Source: Blastocystis sp. Blastoise (Eukaryota; Sar; Bigyra; Opalinata; Blastocystidae). From it: a stretch of 64,000 nucleotides of DNA. Each line of letters opens with the position of its first letter. The first letter of the stretch is position 1. Shown here piece after piece: positions 1 to 11,202 of this stretch. Where the stretch lies: NCBI GenBank assembly GCA_039096225.1, contig JBBPEB010000032.1, forward strand, positions 1,027,501 through 1,091,500. Reading direction: 5' to 3'. The notes below the pieces were generated by a model. It did not search any database, was not told the DNA's origin, and was given only the letters and a program-made list of their open reading frames with translations. The position numbers were made by a program, and so were the translations under genes.

Positions 1-670
1 ACTAATAAAACCAATGGGAATACCATATATATAGAAAGAAAGAAGACAACCAACAATTGATCCTTTATATAATAATGAATTATTTATAATTATAAACAAA
101 TAATAAAGTATAAATAAATATATATATATATATATATATATAAACATTGTTAATCTATTAAAATACCGTAAATAAAAGTACCAAATGGACTAAGAAGACA
201 CATAAGAATACCTATGAAAATACCCATGCAAACGGCGACTACAATATTCACCCAAAGAAGAGATGATTGACTATTAAAACATTATAGATATGAATAAAAT
301 GATAAATAAATACTCAACTGAAGAACTACATAAGTAATTACAAATAATTGCAGAAGGAATGGAACCAATAATAAAACCTACCAAGAAAAAAGTTGACTAC
401 ACATAGAAATTATGTTATATTTTAATTTAAATAATAGTTGATAAATACTTTTAAAATCTTGAATCCGAGAGTAGCTTGTATAAGTCCAATAATCATTAAA
501 AGAGCAATAAATATAATTCGATATTGTTGATAGAAATTAAGAATTTGAATCCAATCATTAGGATCAATGAAATCAGAAAAATCTTTTGGTCCAAATGGAT
601 TTGAGGCTGTAGGCATAGCTACACTTCCAATAATGAACATGACAAAGAAAAGGGCTGTATAGCTTCTCAT
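1..670 (-). CDS. TM198/TM7S3-like multispan membrane protein (partial, 4 exons seen)
   Basis: Exons 449-670, 314-396, 167-270 and 1-62 join in phase with GTAT donors and TAG/AAG acceptors; the gene runs off the window at base 1. The start at 668-670 (MRSYTALFF...) gives a signal peptide ending near AMPTA, an extracellular segment with NPFGPKDF, then several hydrophobic helices: IIFIALLMIIGLIQ, FFLVGFIIGSIPSAII, VVAVCMGIFIGILMCLL and GCLLSFYIYGIPIGF. The GFKILK-FLVGFIIGS junction resembles the TM7S3/TM198-like domain (PF13886) that follows a signal peptide in that family. Role is inferred only: a secretory-pathway or plasma-membrane multispan protein. Introns are 52, 43 and 104 nt; the last contains a TA run. 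Family match is by eye, moderate confidence. Confidence 0.6.
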
Positions 671-1098
671 CAAATATCGACTGTATAAAAAAATAAATAG
701 AAATAAAATTAAAAAACACAATAGAAAAAAATCATTTTTTATAAATGAGATTAATTTGAATATTTAAGGTCATTTTTAAGTTTTATCGTGAATAATGAAA
801 GAACACATTGGCGATAGTAAAATAGTTTATTTTCATATATATATATTCTTTTGGATAAATTATTTTGCTTTTGAATGATTAGTTATGAATGAATATAGTA
901 TATTTGTTTTGATGAATAAAGATAATAATAGTTAAAAAGATAATCATAATAAATAAAAAACGATTATACAAAACAAAAAGTGTATAAGATATAATATTGT
1001 TAAAAACATACACGTACATATAGACATAGAAGTAAACAAATAAACAATTGGATAAAATATAAAATAAGATGAGTCTGACTTGAATCAAAAAAAATAAA

Positions 1099-1379
1099 TT
1101 AATTGTCTTTCTTATATATTTTGACTTGATTGTCTTTCCATAAGGCAATAGGTTCAAGATGGAATGAAGCCATTGGAATCATGTAAAATTTCAATAATCT
1201 ACATTGTTCAGGATTAAGTATTTTTCCTTCTTCACAAACTAAATATTCTTTTGTTAAAGTTAAAACACCATCTTTTAATATAACAGGAAGCTTCAACTTT
1301 TTGAATTCTTCTAACATCGAATGAGCAAATGGCATAGGTCCTTCAGGAATAACAAATTTCTATTAAAAAAAATGTTTTA

Positions 1380-1435
<56 letters not shown>

Positions 1436-2019
1436 AAATAAAATAAACAATTATAAATACATACTTGAGTTGAAATAAATCCACTACGGGCATAATCTTG
1501 AATGTGATATTCTGAGAAAAACTTAAGAACTTCTTCTTCAGATCTGTTTGTCATAAATAAAGTAGCATTACCATTTAAAAAAGGAGCTAATTCATGGATA
1601 TTATCTCTATATTCTTCAGCAGTTGTCTTACCAAGAGCAAATGACATAACTCTATTTTTTCCTAAAAAGAATCTATACATGATAAAATATATTTTTCTTA
1701 TGTAAATTAAATGATATGAATAAGCGTATCGACATGTACACGAAAGTTAAAGGAAATAATATAATCAAAATATAAAGATATATACCTTGAATCAGCAAAT
1801 TGAGCACGAAGTTCTTTAAAAGCATTAGATCTCATATTGAAAAAATCAAAAACATAGACACTAGAATATTCATCTACAGCTGCACGAATCTTATTCACTA
1901 AATCGTCTTTTAATTCTTTTCCTTTTTTGTCAGTTTTAGTTAAACTTACTAATATTTATAAAATACTTTATTCATAATCTATATAACATACCAACACGGC
2001 TTCTCTTAGATTTAGGCAT
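1099..2019 (-). CDS. MRT4: MRT4 ribosome assembly factor (mRNA turnover protein 4 homologue)
   Basis: Four exons (1992-2019, 1786-1948, 1465-1672, 1099-1359) splice in phase to a 219-residue protein beginning MPKSKRSRR. It matches the MRT4/MRTO4 family (universal L10/P0 fold) through its length: a basic N-terminus, KIRAAVDEYSSVYVFDF, FFLGKNRVMSFALG, LFMTNRSEEEVL, the YARSGF motif and the C-terminal WKDNQVKIY. Known members act in nucleolar pre-60S maturation, occupying the P0 site on 25S rRNA before P0 replaces them. Yeast and human proteins are about 236-239 residues, so this copy is full length apart from a short acidic tail. The stop at 1099-1101 is TAA. Introns are 43, 113 and 105 nt; the third holds a TTTA repeat. 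Confidence 0.95.
1378..1434. repeat. (ATAA)n tetranucleotide microsatellite inside an MRT4 intron
   Basis: About 14 copies of a 4-base ATAA unit lie between exons 3 and 4 of the MRT4 gene, so intron length there is set by a simple repeat. Confidence 0.9.
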
Positions 2020-3040
2020 GACTTATTACTTATTCTATATAAAAATATGGTTGGCTTACAACAGGCTTTTTTTTACAACAAGCTTTATGGCTATGTACAC
2101 CAATTATTCAGTTTCCCATGGTTATTCTGATAATCATAGTTGAAATTCTTATTTTCTCATGTTTCTTTTTTTCTTTTTGACTTTTGAATCAGTTATTTTT
2201 TTTCCCTAGGAAAATGATAAAAAATCGTGATTGTTTTTCATTGACATTTTTATTTGTTATTTATCTTCTTTAGAAAGTTGTGAGAATTTATAATGTTTCT
2301 CTAGATAAATGAATACATAATAGATATGTAATTATCAGAAGAATCGTTATTAATAATAAGTCTCTAAAGGATTAATCCAATTTTCTTAGGAATTAAAGTT
2401 CTTAAATAACTGAATTTTAGATCATTGACCTAATCAACAATAGATACATATCTTAAAATGATCTAAATGATGATTCCACGATAAGTTTTGAATCATTATT
2501 GATATGAAGTTCTATATTATTCAATATTCTTATATCATTGGGCTTTCTATTTTGATATCCAGTTCTTTGTGAATTTCTTAATTCATCAATAGTTTTTCAA
2601 TTATTTTTATACTGATAATTCTTCATTTATAAAATGTATAAATAGTCTGATCAATTTGATTAAGTGCTCTAAGTATAAAATATATAATATACTATCACAT
2701 TTTTATTGAAACTCTTTAATAAAAGTCATTTGAAAATATCAGAATAAAACAATCATGAAATTACGTATCCACTTAAGTCATTTCTTATATATTCCCTTGA
2801 TATTTTTCTAAGCATTTTTTTGAGTTTTAAACCTTTCATATTTCAATGATTCATTATGTTTTAAATAGAATATCTAATTTTCAAAGTATTCACTTATTGC
2901 CTTATTCAAAAAGTACCTTTTAAACACAAAGATACAAGATCATTTATCATTGTAGATGAAATTGAGTGATATCAGACACAAATTCGTTGCTGGATAATGA
3001 TAAATGTATTTGTATATGTATAGAAACTATTTAATTACGT
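2020..3040. other. AT-rich intergenic stretch, nothing recognised
   Basis: About 1 kb between the MRT4 start and the decayed leucine-rich gene. Both strands show only short stop-ridden frames and no repeat that I could match elsewhere in the window. Confidence 0.5.
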
Positions 3041-3044
3041 TTAG

Positions 3045-6000
3045 ATTTATTTACATTTCAAGATGAGACACAGTTGTGGATTTCTAAAGAATTTATAGAG
3101 AAATATTCTGAGTTACCCTTTTATGATATGATCAAACACTCTGAAAAATATGAGGATGATAGTTATTATATAGATCTACCTTATTCTCCTATGAAAAAAG
3201 TGATTCACTTCTTAATGGAAGACAATATTGAGATTTCCTTTTAATTCTACAAGATAGTTATGATATATATAAAATACTTATTGAATGTTAAGTTATGATT
3301 GATAAAGGAATTCAAAGTGATTGATTAATTCATATTAAAGAATTATTCTATAATTATTTGAATGAAGTAATTATTTTGTATAAAGTTATAATGATAAAAA
3401 TAGCCTACTAATAGGCCTTTGGAAGTATTTAGTTCAGATGATAAAGGAATATATATAAACAGTAATTCTATATTATTATATACAAGTATAATATATATAG
3501 GCTTAGTTACATCAAAACAAAAAGAAGAATTATTATAGTATTCACTTCTTTTAAAAATAATAAATATTATTACAGTTGAAATTGAATGTATATATGTTTT
3601 AGTATACTAAAAATTATGATACTGAATATATAGATCCATATACATCGAATATTCCATTAGAATATATATGCCCATTGTGTATTACAGTTTTATTCCCTTC
3701 ATTACAAAGAATAACTATTTGTGGTATATATATAACATAATAGAATATATATACTATATTATATATGTAAAATAATAATATAATATATATAATATAATAT
3801 AATAATATAATATATATAATATAATATAATAATATATGATATAATAATATATAATATAATAATATATAGTCAGTACAAATTATAAGAAGACTCAACTATT
3901 AATAAATCCAAATAGTGAGGAATATATTATGGAATATACTTGCAAATCTGATAAATATTATTATGAAATAGATAATCGTGAAAAATATAGTTATTACAAT
4001 GAATCAGATATGAATAAATATAATAAGATTTCGTCTGTAGATATTAATAATTAAGATATTATCTATGATTTAATTGATTCCTATAATAGAAAAAGACGAA
4101 AGAGTCAATTACCGAGATTATATAAATGTGTTGTTAATGAAGTTATCTATACAGATGATTATTTATACGCAGACATTAGTGAAATGAATTATGCTTATAC
4201 AGTAAAAGATACAATTATTATGGAATATGATAGTATGTTTTAGTATAGAAATATTTGGCTTTTATTATTATATATAGATAAAACAAATGAAAAAATATTT
4301 TCATATGTATATTTTTTATGGTTTGTTTAAATATATATAAAACAGTATTAATCAAGTATCTTTTCAATATGGTATATCTCAATTATTATGTCTTCCTTCC
4401 TATTTCTCTATTTCAAAAATCATTACACTATGTAGTAAGTAAATAAATAAATATATATATATATATATATAATACTTTAAATGATCTCTTTTAGATGTTT
4501 ACTCAAAATATGAGGTTATGATTGTTCTGAAGCTTTGGAAGAGGTGTTTTCGATTATTTAACAATATTAAGTGTATTGTGGAGTATTATATTTATTATTC
4601 TTTTTATTATTATTATTATATATTAGAAAACTACAATACCATCTATATAATTAATTATATCTATCTTTTAATAGATAAATTGATTTATTGTTTTCCACAT
4701 TTAAAAGAATTATTAGAAAAAGATCTAATATCAGTTAATACAATTTATAGTATTATTTGTTTGCATATTATATTCTAAATATATTATTCTATATAGATGA
4801 TACATCTGATTCTGTCAAGATCAAAAAATTATATTATTTTGAAAATTATAAACAAAATATTGATAGGTTGGATATTACATTTAAAAGTATTCATATATAC
4901 TTAATAAATATATATTCTTAATATCTATAATTATTTAATACAGATAAGATGAGTATGGTAGTAATACAAATAAAACTGATATACATAATTCTTTAAAATC
5001 ATTAAAGAGTAGTATATTTCAACATTTGAATAAGTTAACTGTTTCATGTATATTCATCACTTTTATATTATTATCTACTCTATATAATATCTATAGTTGA
5101 TTATAGTATTAGTATAGAATATTTAAAATGGTTATCTGGTCTTTTTATTGACAATAAACTCAATTCCATCCATATATTAAACACTATTTATATTTTATAG
5201 TATAAAATATATCAATATGTATAGTATTTTCTATCGTAAAAGATAAGCGATCTCACTTTTTTACTATATTTGAAAGTATTATGGAGAAATTAATTCCTAA
5301 AGCTTCTATTGTTGTTGTCAAAAGTAATCATTTATGTATTTTTATTATTAATTATGATAACAATTATATTAATATATAAATATTATTATAAAAAGGTGAT
5401 AGGAGTGTTATAAACCAATTTATTCGAAAAGGCTATTTTCAAAATATATCTCAATTAACTATAGGTATATATATATGCTATATAGGTTAAAAAATTCAAT
5501 TATGATATATTTTAAATTTTATTCTATTTCTATATGAATAATATTTTAGAAACTAATGACATCCCCGATGACAACTTTTTTGAAATATATACAACAGAAA
5601 ATATCCATCACTTAGAATCAATTGAGCGTATTTAATAATTAATATATATTATATTTAAATCAATATAATTTACATGGTTTATTTTATATAATAATAACTC
5701 TTTTGATCATGTATTATATTTATAATCTACAGATCACTATGATACAGAATGGTTGAATGCTTTTATTAAATAATTATATAAATATATTCATAATAATACC
5801 TTTCCATTATCAAATTCTATTCGATTAATTAGTATGCTGCAATAATAATCATATTTATTAATATAATTATTCTATAGATACGATTTATTTTAATAATCAT
5901 TTAATTTATAATTCTAATAATTCTGTTTTCAGGTTTAAATATGATACTAATTCATGCATTGATACAATTATTGGTACCAACAGATATATATGTATAAATA

Positions 6001-6345
6001 TCTTTGTATATATATTTATATAGATAAAGTGATGAATGAATATGAGATCGAAACATTTTTTGAATGTTTAAATGAAAACAGAATTCAACAGTTAAGAAAC
6101 TTAAGAATATATGTTTATGATGATGAAGAATCATCAAAACTTATCAATTTTATTACTACTGGAAAAATTCCTAAATTGAGAGAATTTCTATTTATGTCAG
6201 TATGTATACGGTAATTTATATTATATTATATTCTATAGGTTGTGATATATTATATAAACAAATTGATATCCATAAACAAGGATTGGAAGAATGGTCATTT
6301 ATACAAAAGAATCATGTATATTACAAATTTGAAGAAGTATATTAA
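3045..6345 (+). pseudogene. decayed leucine-rich multigene-family member with many AT introns
   Basis: Protein-like blocks on the plus strand are separated by AT-only introns: an N-terminal block (DETQLWISKEFIEKYSELPF, then a segment with KKVIHFLMEDN) that resembles BTB/SKP1-type openings, followed by regularly spaced leucine-rich segments such as YICPLCITVLFPSLQRITI, QDSYDIYKILI, HLNKLTVS, GYFQNISQLTI and RIQQLRNLRIYV. The frame is broken by a one-base shift near 3241 and by stops of all three kinds. Several TAA stops sit where Gln would fit. I read it as a decayed copy of a large lineage-specific family of LRR proteins; function unknown. It could also be a functional gene whose introns I have not resolved, but the frameshift near the N-terminus argues against that. 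Confidence 0.55.
3741..3870. repeat. TATAATA-type AT satellite inside the LRR pseudogene
   Basis: Degenerate short-period repeat made only of A and T with rare G, built from alternating TAATATA and TAATATAATA units. It probably fills an intron. Confidence 0.7.
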
Positions 6346-6570
6346 CTTAATATAATTCTTACTTATTTATTATATTCATTGATAAATTTGATTCATTTTT
6401 TTATATACTTATTATTTTTTAATATTAATCATATGCATAATAAAGCGTTAGCTTTGTTTTAAAATAATGGATAATTAGTCATAAATATATGCACATTAAA
6501 ATAAAATTGTTTTTAATATTTTGATTATGTTATGTTATACAAAAAATTTCCGAAGCTCATTTATTTAGAG

Positions 6571-7767
6571 ATATCTACAATTGACGCGCATTTCTGGGTA
6601 TAATTGACGCGCAGTTATTTCTTTTTTTAAGTTTTTATTCAATATGTTTCTTTTAATATTTACATAAATTAATTTTAAAATATTTAAATATGGTTTGATT
6701 AACATTTAAGACATGTATGTATCTTTTTTTTCTTTCTTTAACTCAGAAAGAATAATGGAATACAAATGAAAATGTTGATGTTTCATTGTCATATTTGAAT
6801 ATATTATAAAGAAATCGATGCATAGTATTAAGGAGTATTTAAGAAATTATAAGGAATTTACACACAACAATTAACTCACTTTGATTAAAAGTTGTTCTTT
6901 TTATCAATCTATTAAGTACCTCAAAGTCATCTCTATATATCTCGAATACAGAATATAAAGTGTAGTGTTTGATATTAAAATTTAATTTTTTATAATTCTT
7001 TGTAATTTTTGATTTATCTATTCATTAATATTTATATTATGGTAATCGATCTTTGATAATATATACACTCTAAAGGAACGCCTAATATTATATGGTACCA
7101 ATTTTTCTGGAAATATGATAATTACACCCCATTTTTATCTTCCTAAATTGTTTTATTTTTCTTTTAAACTATCAATATAGCATATATGTACTTTTAAATA
7201 TCATATCATAGCATTTTCAATATACAAAAATTGTTTATTACCTTTAAAATATGAAAAAATATCATTTATTTGTAATAAATCAACAAAAGAAACGTTGATT
7301 TTTCTCTATATTATTCCTTTTATATCACACATTTTTGACAATTCTCTTCTCTCTTCTAAATATTCAACAACGCTACAAGTTGCTATATTTACTTATATTA
7401 ATTTTGTTTCATTTAAAACAGTAAGAATTGAAATGCAACGTAATTGATGACATGAATATGTGATCTAAAAAAAGAGGCGATATTTGTTTATTCAATAGAG
7501 AATCATATTTAAAACATTTTGAATAAGTTTCATAAATTATGTCTTTTCAATTCTTACCTAAAAATAGGGGCATAAAAAAAATATTTTTGTCTTTTTAAAG
7601 ATGTGTAATGCGTTATATACTATAATAAATATATCATCAAATATGACCAACTTTATGAATATATATATAAATAATTAAAAAGTCTTTCTTAAAAAGAAAT
7701 AATATAAAAAATAACAAATAGAATTACGTGTCAATTATTCCCAGAAATGCGCGTCTAATGTAGATAT
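6571..7767. mobile_element. 1.2-kb non-autonomous TIR DNA transposon
   Basis: Imperfect inverted repeats of about 42 bases, 6571-6613 and 7726-7767, share the core GACGCGCATTTCTGGG and stand out as CG-rich blocks in an AT-only background. The left end carries ATTGACGCGCA twice, 24 bp apart. The termini read TCTACA...TGTAGA with TA on both outer sides, consistent with TA target duplication as in the Tc1/mariner group, though I infer that from two bases only. The interior has no convincing reading frame, so movement would need a transposase from elsewhere. Confidence 0.75.
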
Positions 7768-7810
7768 ATATACTTTTTGAATTTGCATCAAGAAGCTTTT
7801 ATTTTTTAGG

Positions 7811-7852
7811 TGACGTCAGCATTAAATTAGAATTAATTTTTAGGTGACGTCA
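7811..7852. repeat. two-unit TGACGTCA palindrome repeat
   Basis: TGACGTCA at 7811-7818 and 7845-7852 in near-identical 34-bp units (AGGTGACGTCAGCATTAAAT). The same unit recurs at 17.73-17.86 and 53.08-53.15 kb. TGACGTCA is the full CRE palindrome bound by many bZIP factors. Confidence 0.8.
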
Positions 7853-8137
7853 GCATTAAATTAGAAAAATATTAATATATCTATTAATATGCTATAAACA
7901 ACTAGTTAAACCAACAAAAGCACTTTTTAAAAAATATCAACATATATATTTTTTGATAAACTGATTAGGGTCGTCAATCTTGAACATTTTGCAATTAGTG
8001 ATTGTCCTACAAGCAACTTGTTTCACATATGATTGATTTGTACATCCAATGATTCTCTTTTTAATATATTATTATAAACATTAAACTTAGGTGTTATCCA
8101 AAAATTATTTATTATTTTAATGTTTTTCACTGTCAGG

Positions 8138-8277
8138 CAGGGTTCGCCACGAAGACTCTCTTGGAGTACAAATTTCCTAAAAGAGCCAGTTTCATGGGTA
8201 CTTTTAGGCGCATAAGGCGTAGATAAAAACTCTCTTGGAGTACAGACTGTACTCAAAGTACAGTTTGGCGAACCTTG
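8138..8277. mobile_element. 140-bp hAT-type MITE with 8-bp target duplication
   Basis: Inverted termini CAGGGTTCGCCA and TGGCGAACCTTG (one mismatch) bound a 140-bp body. CTGTCAGG flanks it on both sides (8130-8137 and 8278-8285), an exact 8-bp target duplication. It sits inside the terminal bases of the CACTA-like element. Short length, TIRs and 8-bp duplication are hAT hallmarks. ACTCTCTTGGAGTACA occurs twice inside. Confidence 0.85.
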
Positions 8278-8371
8278 CTGTCAGGCAGGGTGGCCTATTT
8301 AAGAGTTTTGATTGGCTAATTTTTAAAATAGTCCAATAATTTTTCTTTAAAAAATTGACCTTCTAAAAAAG

Positions 8372-8703
8372 CAGGGGCCATCAGGCAGTACCTCTTAAAG
8401 CGGAAAATGGGGAAGCAAAGCGCAAAAAAGAGCCAGTTTTTAACAAATTACACTGTAAAATTTATAAAAAATTTACAAAAAATCACTAAAAAAACAAAAG
8501 AGCAAGTATAATTGTCTCAAAAAACATTGGAATTTTTTCAAAGATGGTGTTTTTGAGTTTATCTCGACATCCTAATCATAACTATAATATTTCCAAGTAA
8601 AAAAAGTCAATAGTCAAAGAGAAAATGGAAAGAATCGTTGAAACGAAAAAAACGACCTCTCAAAGCACACTTTGTGCTTCAAGCGCACTTTTGGTGGCCC
8701 CTG
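8372..8703. mobile_element. 332-bp hAT-type MITE, copy 1, with 8-bp target duplication
   Basis: Termini CAGGGGCCATCAGGC and GGTGGCCCCTG are inverted. TAAAAAAG flanks both ends (8364-8371 and 8704-8711). The paralogous empty site at 61505-61512 (its complement CTTTTTTA) shows the sequence before insertion. The same 332-bp element, inverted, lies at 44005-44336. No reading frame of note. Confidence 0.9.
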
Positions 8704-9424
8704 TAAAAAAGTGGTTTAGAGAAAGAATTTTTTTGAAAAACAAAAAAAAAAAAATTTTAAGTCGATATTTTTTTCTATTTTTCTTAATTCTTCTCATATA
8801 GAGTTAATATGAGCTTTTTAAGTTTATATTTAGTCAATAGGGTCTTTATTTGACAAACACAGCTGCTTTTTAGGTTTGTTTTCTTAACATTAGTGGTTTG
8901 GAAATGTTGACTTATTTTCAATAAAAAGTTGTCAAAAGGTATTCAATAGACCATGTAGAGGTGAAATATAAGTGAATTAACTTATTTTATGATATTTATA
9001 AAAAAATATTCAAAAACAAAAATTTTGCAGTTATTTTTTCTAAAATATGGTAATTTTTTCATTTCAAAAGAAAAAGCATAATTTAAAACTGGTTCTTTTT
9101 AGAGTTAGTAGAATTTCAAGAAATTTCAGAAATTTTGGAAGAGTCTTTCAGAAAATTTCTGTAATTTTTGTTTACATATAAGATTAAATAAAGAAGTCTA
9201 TAACCGTTTCTGATTATATGTTATGCTAAGGTATTCCGTTCCTCTTTGAGATTGGTTTATATTGAAACAACAACAACACATTTGAAAATGATGTATGTTT
9301 GTAATTAAGATAATCAGTAAGTATATATATAAATATAATAATGGGGTGATGTATAAACATATTATTTAATAGAAATTTGAAAATAAAAAAATAATTGTCT
9401 AATTTTGACAAAGTTTTTATAAAT

Positions 9425-9740
9425 ATTACTATTTAAGATTTATTAACAATTCAGAAGCTCAATGATGTCTTTATCATCTATTCTATTGACAAAAAAAATC
9501 AGGCTGATGTATATATAGCAAATTACATCAAGTAAATAAAAGTGTTACAATCATCTCAAAACTTAAACGTTTATGTCATTTACTTTGGATAAGTGATAGC
9601 TGAGACAAAATACGTTATGAAAAACCACTCGAAGGAGGAGCTTCGATCAAAAGAATGGCAAGACTTGACAAAATTGTTTCCAAACATGAACTGTTTGCCA
9701 GTATTTATATATTATTTGACGAATGATCTAAATAGCGGGT
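9425..9740 (+). pseudogene. degraded coding fragment of unknown family
   Basis: One plus-strand frame reads as protein for about 100 codons (TIQKLNDVFIIYSIDKK, LNVYVIYFG, then VIAETKYVMKNHSKEEL and EWQDLTKLFPNMNCLPVF) and is interrupted only by two TAA codons. Both sit where Gln would fit, as expected of C-to-T decay. GC content is locally higher than the flanks. I do not recognise the family. It may equally be two exons of an unresolved gene. Confidence 0.4.
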
Positions 9741-10079
9741 AATATTATTCGGAATTAACTTTTGACATATGGGACATTTATACTCTTTTTTACTCTTATC
9801 AAAGCATTTTAATGTCTCTAAACACTCATATATAGTAGACGGTAACTCTCTTTTATACAATTCCATAATATATAATAGTTTTCAAGTAATGGAATCATCA
9901 AATAACAAATATATTTAAGAGAACAAAAACACTTTTTCATCGTATTTTTCTTAATATTCCCATAATAATTGCGGTTTTTGGATGAAATGGAAAAATTCTT
10001 CCGAATTTCGTGAAATTTCAACCCTTTCGCAATTCATGAAATTCAATTTACCAACTCTATCCAAATAATAAACAAATGA

Positions 10080-10345
10080 ACATAATTATGGATAAGGTAT
10101 ATATATATATATTCTATAACTTATTCTATAGGTTTATTATGTCATTATAAAATCAAAATAACAAAAACAACTGCAATTGGAAAGGTATGTTTTTACTCAT
10201 TTTTATTAATTATATTCTAGTCATCCAAAATATAGTATCTAGTTCAACTGTTGTCCTTTACAAAAGCTATCGTAGAAGGTATATACTTATAATTCTCTCT
10301 TTATGTTTACATTCTTACTTTTCTTTTATATAGGTATAAAATGAA
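10080..10345 (+). ncRNA. mini-exon chain, locus 1 (spliced, stop-containing)
   Basis: Consensus introns 10097-10131, 10185-10220 and 10279-10333 (35, 36 and 55 nt; GGTAT donors, ATAG/CTAG acceptors) separate blocks of 53 and 58 nt. ATGGATAAG precedes the first intron, but the spliced frame meets TAA within about 13 codons. An inverted homologue lies at 53.9-54.17 kb with the same intron positions. Both loci are followed by the same repeat. Either a non-coding spliced RNA unit or a decayed transposon gene. Confidence 0.45.
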
Positions 10346-10379
10346 ACAAAGCTGCTTGTGGGGGAGGTCAGTATGTGTC

Positions 10380-10721
10380 AAGGTTACTTGATTACAAACT
10401 TAAATAGTTCTTTTCTTTCCTTTTCTTTTTTTCTCTTTTGTTTTTTTTCTTTTTTCATTTCTTTATTCTCTCTTTTGTAAATTAATGCTTGAAAAATTAT
10501 CCAATCGTTTTGTTTATTTTCAATATGTTTCATTGGCTGATATCAAATAAATCAACATTTTTGGTCGACTATTTATGAAGAGATTTTTAGTATTCCTGTC
10601 AATTTATCAACTTTATTATGGTCTTTCCTCGTGTTTATAACTAAGCTGAAAGGGTTCTGATTAAGTCTGATATACAAATCTTCATTTTATAGAGATTTTG
10701 CAAAAAAAACCTACCTCATAG
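10380..10721 (+). repeat. dispersed tail repeat ending in a CACTA-like terminus, copy 1
   Basis: A pyrimidine-rich block (CTTTTCTTTTTTTCTC type) is followed by a conserved segment containing AAATTATCCAATCGTTTTG and CATTGGCTGATATCAA and ends near CTACCTCATAG. Copies are at 30888-31252 (plus) and 53524-53850 (minus). Confidence 0.75.
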
Positions 10722-11202
10722 TTTATATGAGTACAACGACGATTCTAATATATGAATATCAATTCAAATCAATCATATATTTAATATTAGCAGATTTATA
10801 AGAATAAATATCTTTCAAGGGTTTCAAAACCGGTGAAAGATTTTTGACTGTAATTTTTGAAAAACATATAATTTCTGTCACGGGTTTTTGTAAGTCTCTA
10901 CTGACAATGAAAAATAATTTGTATTAATTTTCTATTTAAATATAGTTATTTTTCATTACTGTTACATGGATAAAAAAACCATGTTGAATAAGTATCTAAA
11001 ATTACTAATATTGTCGTTAAAAGAATAAAAATAAAAGGTAATTATTAAAGTAAACTATTAATTTCAATAATAACAAATATATAATAATGAAATAATAATA
11101 TTGCAACACCAAAAATAACTTTAGTGGAAAATAATAATATTGTCAATAGAATAAATTATTCTAGTGAATGTTACTTTATATTTTGTTTATATATATATGG
11201 TT

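Larger units (their letters stand above)
8128..9100 (+). mobile_element. CACTA-like repeat element (outer element) carrying two nested MITEs
   Basis: The stretch is homologous, in inverted orientation, to 61130-61600. The shared left terminus reads CACTGTCAGGCAGGGTGG here and CACTATGAGGCAGGGTGG there. The homology continues through the segment around 8712-9090, whose counterpart contains the same CAGCTGCTTTTTAGG-like block. Two shorter elements with their own 8-bp duplications (8138-8277 and 8372-8703) are inserted. No coding capacity is visible. The CACT terminus suggests the CACTA (CMC) group; the far end is not resolved. Confidence 0.6.

Noticed and set aside
422-721. Start of the TM198-like gene at the first in-frame ATG (721)
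   Set aside because: The extra residues are AT-coded low complexity; the ATG at 668-670 gives a normal signal peptide and is preferred.
3614-3895. Minus-strand 93-codon frame
   Set aside because: Mostly TATAATA satellite opposite the LRR pseudogene; composition artefact.
3045-9740. TAA reassigned to glutamine
   Set aside because: MRT4, the glycosyltransferases and the bZIP-like genes all end correctly at TAA, TAG or TGA, and TGA and TAG also break the same pseudogene.
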